Shown: piece by piece, positions 61,143 through 64,000 of the stretch | How the letters are laid out: each line of letters begins with the position of its first letter | Position numbering within the stretch: position 1 is the stretch's first letter | From: Sulfitobacter sp. OXR-159 | Lineage (GTDB): Bacteria > Pseudomonadota > Alphaproteobacteria > Rhodobacterales > Rhodobacteraceae | Length of the DNA stretch: 64,000 nucleotides | Reading direction: 5' to 3' | Assembly (NCBI RefSeq): GCF_034377145.1 | Contig: NZ_CP139711.1 | Span: 1-64,000, forward strand | Position numbers and translations under genes: made by a program | The notes under the pieces: model-generated | What the model saw: only the letters and a program-made list of their open reading frames with translations | What the model was told of the DNA's origin: nothing | Databases searched by the model: none

Positions 61143-64000
61143 TCACCCCACATCTTTCACCAGCGTCATAAGTTCAGAGTAGCTGGTGACCACATCATAT
61201 TTGACGCTGTTGTCATTGATCCGTCGACCGATTTCGTCAAAGAACTTTCGGGCACATTTGATCTTGGTCTGTTCCAGTTCACGCATCTTCATCGAGGGGA
61301 GGTCAGACTTGGTCTCTGCGACAAAGTAGAGATGCTTGATACCGCCTTCTTTGAACGCGATCGCCCAATCCGGGTTGTAGTCACCAACGGGTGTCGGGAT
61401 CAGGAAGCCGCGTGGTAGTTTGGAGTAAACGACAACCTCTGCGCTTGTATCGAGATCCCTGACAAAGTCGCGCTCTACCTTTGAATCCACGATCGCATAA
61501 TCATAGACGTGGTTCTTCAGCTTCTCAGTCGCCTTCTTGAAGTCGTTGCCCGTTTCGCCCGCCGTGAACAGCTCGGAATCATAGCGCTCTTCGACCGCAT
61601 CGTAGGTCAGCTTTTCGATGATCGCGGTTGCTTTTTGCTCTTGGATCAAGTGCGAGGCATCAGCGATGAATTGTTCAGGGTTCTTGGCAAACTCACCAAA
61701 TTTTGCCGGTTGGATCCCGGCCAGGATTTCGCCCACGGTCTTGCGTGTCAAATCAGTATTCTGAGCAATTGATCCGATGACATCGTATGACACGCGTGAA
61801 TGTGCACTCTTGCCGCTCTCAGACCGAATTTTCCCCTGCACGAAGGCACTGCCATCCCGAAGGTTTTCATCGGTCACGTCATCGGACAAGGCACCCTCCG
61901 TCACCAGATATTGCAGCGGCGCAACCTGCAGTTCGCTTTCCAACCGGTTAATACAGCTTTGGACCAGTGCGACGCTGTCGAACTCGACCTGATAGACGGC
62001 CTTTCGGTTTATCCGGCGCCAAAGCTCTTGAAACTCCTTGCGCTGGAAATTTTCATTCAGCCGGTTTCTCTTTGGGGTGCGCCCGTCGCTGAACATGTCG
62101 TCGATGGCCCTGCCATTGAAAACGGTGTCAATCAGCGCGAAGACGGCATCGCGATGGGCTTCCAGCTCCTCGGGAAGCTCTGCCAGTTCCTCCGACCTAC
62201 GGGCCTCGTGATAGGCGGCGGTGATGTGGCCATCTTCATCGACATAGTCGCTCTTGATCAGGAAGCGCTCCAACTTTTTGGCAAGCGATTTGTCCAAGAC
62301 CAACTCCAGATCGCCGGTTTTCAACGTCTTGCCATCAAAATACTCGGCATCCGCCTGCTTGGGCCGAGCCGACAGGTTCTCGACGATCTCTTTCTGCAGG
62401 GCTGTCACAAACCCCTTGTAGCTCTCCGATGCGACTACGGTCAGCACGTTGATGTCATGCACGGTCACCGGATGATCCATCCTCTCGCCATTGCGATTGA
62501 CCGCGATCCGCAGACCGCGCCCGACTTCCTGACGCCGTGAGATGGTGTTCTGGCTTTCATTGTGCTTGAGCATGCACATCACGAAGACATTGGGGTTGTC
62601 CCAACCTTCTCGCAGGGCTGAGTGGGAAAAGATGAAACGCGTGGGTTCCTCAAAGGACAACAGCCGCTCCTTGTCCTTCAGGATCAGATCGTAATCACTG
62701 GGTTCTGTCGATTGGCCCGCCAACTCGCCACGGGCGGCAGCCTTGGGGTCTGTCATCCGCCCCTTCTTGTCGATCGAGAAATAACCGCGATGGGTCTTGC
62801 CCACCTCGATCCCGGTCAGATAGTCGCGATACTCCACATTCTCCAGCGGCAACTCAGCAAGTAGCTCGTCAACCGCCTGCGCGTATTCTTCCTCGAACAC
62901 CCTGGCATATTCGCCCTGCTCGTCAGCCTGGTCGTAGTCACGATACTTCACCACCTCGTCGATGAAAAACAGCGACAGCACCTTGATCCCACGCGCGAAC
63001 AGCGCCTGTTCGCGTTCCAGATGGGCCGAGATCGTTTCGCGGATCTGAATGCGCCGGATGTCGCGTTCCGTCACATCGCCCGACGCCTCACCCGCGTGCA
63101 GTTCATCACCATTGGTGAAATGCACCGTGTCATCGCGGGCGTCGATATTGCTGACAACGAAATCCTTGTAGACCTCCAGCCCCTTGGACAGATCGAACAG
63201 GTTGCGCCCCTGTTCCAGTTTGCGGGCGACACGTTTGATCCCGCTCTGCATCTTGACCTCGATATCCACCCAGGCGACCGGCGCGGCGCTTGAGGTCTCG
63301 ATCCGGTGCAGGAACAGATAGGGGTTCGTCCCGCTCAGGCCTTTGGTTTCCACACCGCGCACCTTGATTTTCTTGACCAGCTTCCTGTTGAAGGCATCCA
63401 CCGCATCCAGACGATGCACCTTGTTGTGGACGGTTCTGTGCGTCGCCGAATAGCGCAGGATGAACAGCGGGTTGAACAGCGGTAAGCTTTTTTGCGTCGC
63501 CGGCCCTTCCATTTTCTGCGGCTCGTCCAGGATCAGGATGGGGCGGTTCTTGGCGATCACGTCGATGGGCTTGCGCGACTGGAAATCGTCCAGCTCGTCA
63601 TAGATCCGCCGGTTATCCGCCCCTGACGCGTTAAAGGCCTGAACGTTGATCACCATCACGTTGATGCCCGCGTCCGACGAAAAGCTCTCCAGCTCGTGCA
63701 GCCGCTTTGAATTATAGACGAACGCCCGGACCTTCTTGCCGTATTCTTGCTGGAAATGCTCAGCCGTCATCTGGATCGACTTGGCCACCCCTTCGCGGAT
63801 CGCCACGCTGGGCACCATGATGATGAACTTGGACCAGCCATAGCGTTTGTGCATCTCGAACATGGTTTTGATGTAGACATAGGTCTTGCCCGTGCCTGTC
63901 TCCATCTCGACGTCGAGGTTGATCTGCGCGCCGGGCTTGTAGCTGGCGGGCTTGGTCTTGCCCTTGTCATCGGTGTGATGCGTCAGACTGTCCGACGGGG
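61143..64000 (-). CDS. res: type III restriction enzyme Res subunit (C-terminal part, runs off window)
   Basis: At least 951 residues are visible; the N-terminus lies beyond the right edge. The helicase Walker A is [19 protein letters not shown], and motif II is [12 protein letters not shown], followed by [18 protein letters not shown] (motif III). The C-terminal nuclease pattern [11 protein letters not shown]...YFVAETK (encoded near 61305-61380) is a PD-(D/E)xK-type centre. In type III systems Res pairs with a Mod methylase, which should be encoded further right. It is read toward virB11, so the two operons converge. Confidence 0.88.
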   Translation of the reverse strand, partial: PSDSLTHHTDDKGKTKPASYKPGAQINLDVEMETGTGKTYVYIKTMFEMHKRYGWSKFIIMVPSVAIREGVAKSIQMTAEHFQQEYGKKVRAFVYNSKRLHELESFSSDAGINVMVINVQAFNASGADNRRIYDELDDFQSRKPIDVIAKNRPILILDEPQKMEGPATQKSLPLFNPLFILRYSATHRTVHNKVHRLDAVDAFNRKLVKKIKVRGVETKGLSGTNPYLFLHRIETSSAAPVAWVDIEVKMQSGIKRVARKLEQGRNLFDLSKGLEVYKDFVVSNIDARDDTVHFTNGDELHAGEASGDVTERDIRRIQIRETISAHLEREQALFARGIKVLSLFFIDEVVKYRDYDQADEQGEYARVFEEEYAQAVDELLAELPLENVEYRDYLTGIEVGKTHRGYFSIDKKGRMTDPKAAARGELAGQSTEPSDYDLILKDKERLLSFEEPTRFIFSHSALREGWDNPNVFVMCMLKHNESQNTISRRQEVGRGLRIAVNRNGERMDHPVTVHDINVLTVVASESYKGFVTALQKEIVENLSARPKQADAEYFDGKTLKTGDLELVLDKSLAKKLERFLIKSDYVDEDGHITAAYHEARRSEELAELPEELEAHRDAVFALIDTVFNGRAIDDMFSDGRTPKRNRLNENFQRKEFQELWRRINRKAVYQVEFDSVALVQSCINRLESELQVAPLQYLVTEGALSDDVTDENLRDGSAFVQGKIRSESGKSAHSRVSYDVIGSIAQNTDLTRKTVGEILAGIQPAKFGEFAKNPEQFIADASHLIQEQKATAIIEKLTYDAVEERYDSELFTAGETGNDFKKATEKLKNHVYDYAIVDSKVERDFVRDLDTSAEVVVYSKLPRGFLIPTPVGDYNPDWAIAFKEGGIKHLYFVAETKSDLPSMKMRELEQTKIKCARKFFDEIGRRINDNSVKYDVVTSYSELMTLVKDVG

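Overview
The window looks like part of a conjugative plasmid (or a plasmid-derived chromosomal region) of an alphaproteobacterium, most likely a Rhodobacterales/Roseobacter-type marine bacterium. The evidence is a RepC initiator of the repABC type, a complete virB-type type IV secretion operon, a VirD4/TraG coupling protein with a VirD2-like relaxase, many alphaproteobacterial-style insertion sequences (IS110, IS66, IS21, IS30, IS630, ISL3, IS481 and IS3 traces), and high-G+C catabolic operons for CoA-linked acids.

Layout. 1-6260: an A+T-richer operon with an FAD-linked oxidase, a class III CoA-transferase and a tripartite tricarboxylate transporter (tctC-tctB-tctA). 6.3-8.8 kb: nested IS debris. 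8.77-13.74 kb: a compact nucleotide-cyclase immune island. On the right it has a CapW/BrxR-like WYL repressor, a cyclic-nucleotide-binding membrane effector (PycTM-like, with a frameshift) and a pyrimidine-cyclase-like PycC, which together make a recognisable Pycsar locus. On the left, transcribed divergently from a 126-bp spacer, is a translationally coupled pair: a two-domain nucleotide cyclase and an E2 (ubiquitin-conjugating)-like protein with a Cys-rich tail. The cyclase-E2 pair is the best candidate in this window for an undescribed system. 13.8-18.7 kb: traG, relaxase and mobC-like gene, the last cut by a Tn402/Tn5053-like tniABQ transposon (18.7-22.2 kb).

22.2-29.0 kb: a mosaic holding a dicarboxylate symporter, a PIN-domain remnant, a serine resolvase with a probable res site, a pRiA4b ORF-3 family gene, a truncated AcoR-like regulator, an ISL3 transposase and a second tni-type transposon end. 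29.0-43.5 kb: a catabolic regulon. It has a leftward operon (acyl-CoA ligase, succinate-semialdehyde-type dehydrogenase, iron alcohol dehydrogenase), a rightward operon (enoyl-CoA hydratase, LivKGFHM ABC importer, thioesterase) and a second leftward operon (MaoC hydratase, SDR dehydrogenase, thioesterase, thiolase). A TetR regulator lies at the edge. Two near-identical palindromes at the two divergent promoters suggest that one TetR protein controls the set.

43.5-49.4 kb: IS21 remnant, a solitary repC with a candidate antisense RNA upstream, an exported protein, IS30, and a small exported-protein gene split by IS630. 49.6-61.0 kb: virB1, B2, B3, B4, a lipoprotein, a VirB5-transglycosylase fusion, virB5, an exported protein, and virB6, B8, B9, B10 and B11. 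61.1-64.0 kb: the C-terminal part of a type III restriction Res subunit that runs off the right edge. Two defence functions (the cyclase island and the restriction enzyme) therefore ride on the same transfer-proficient backbone. I saw no tRNA, rRNA or CRISPR array.
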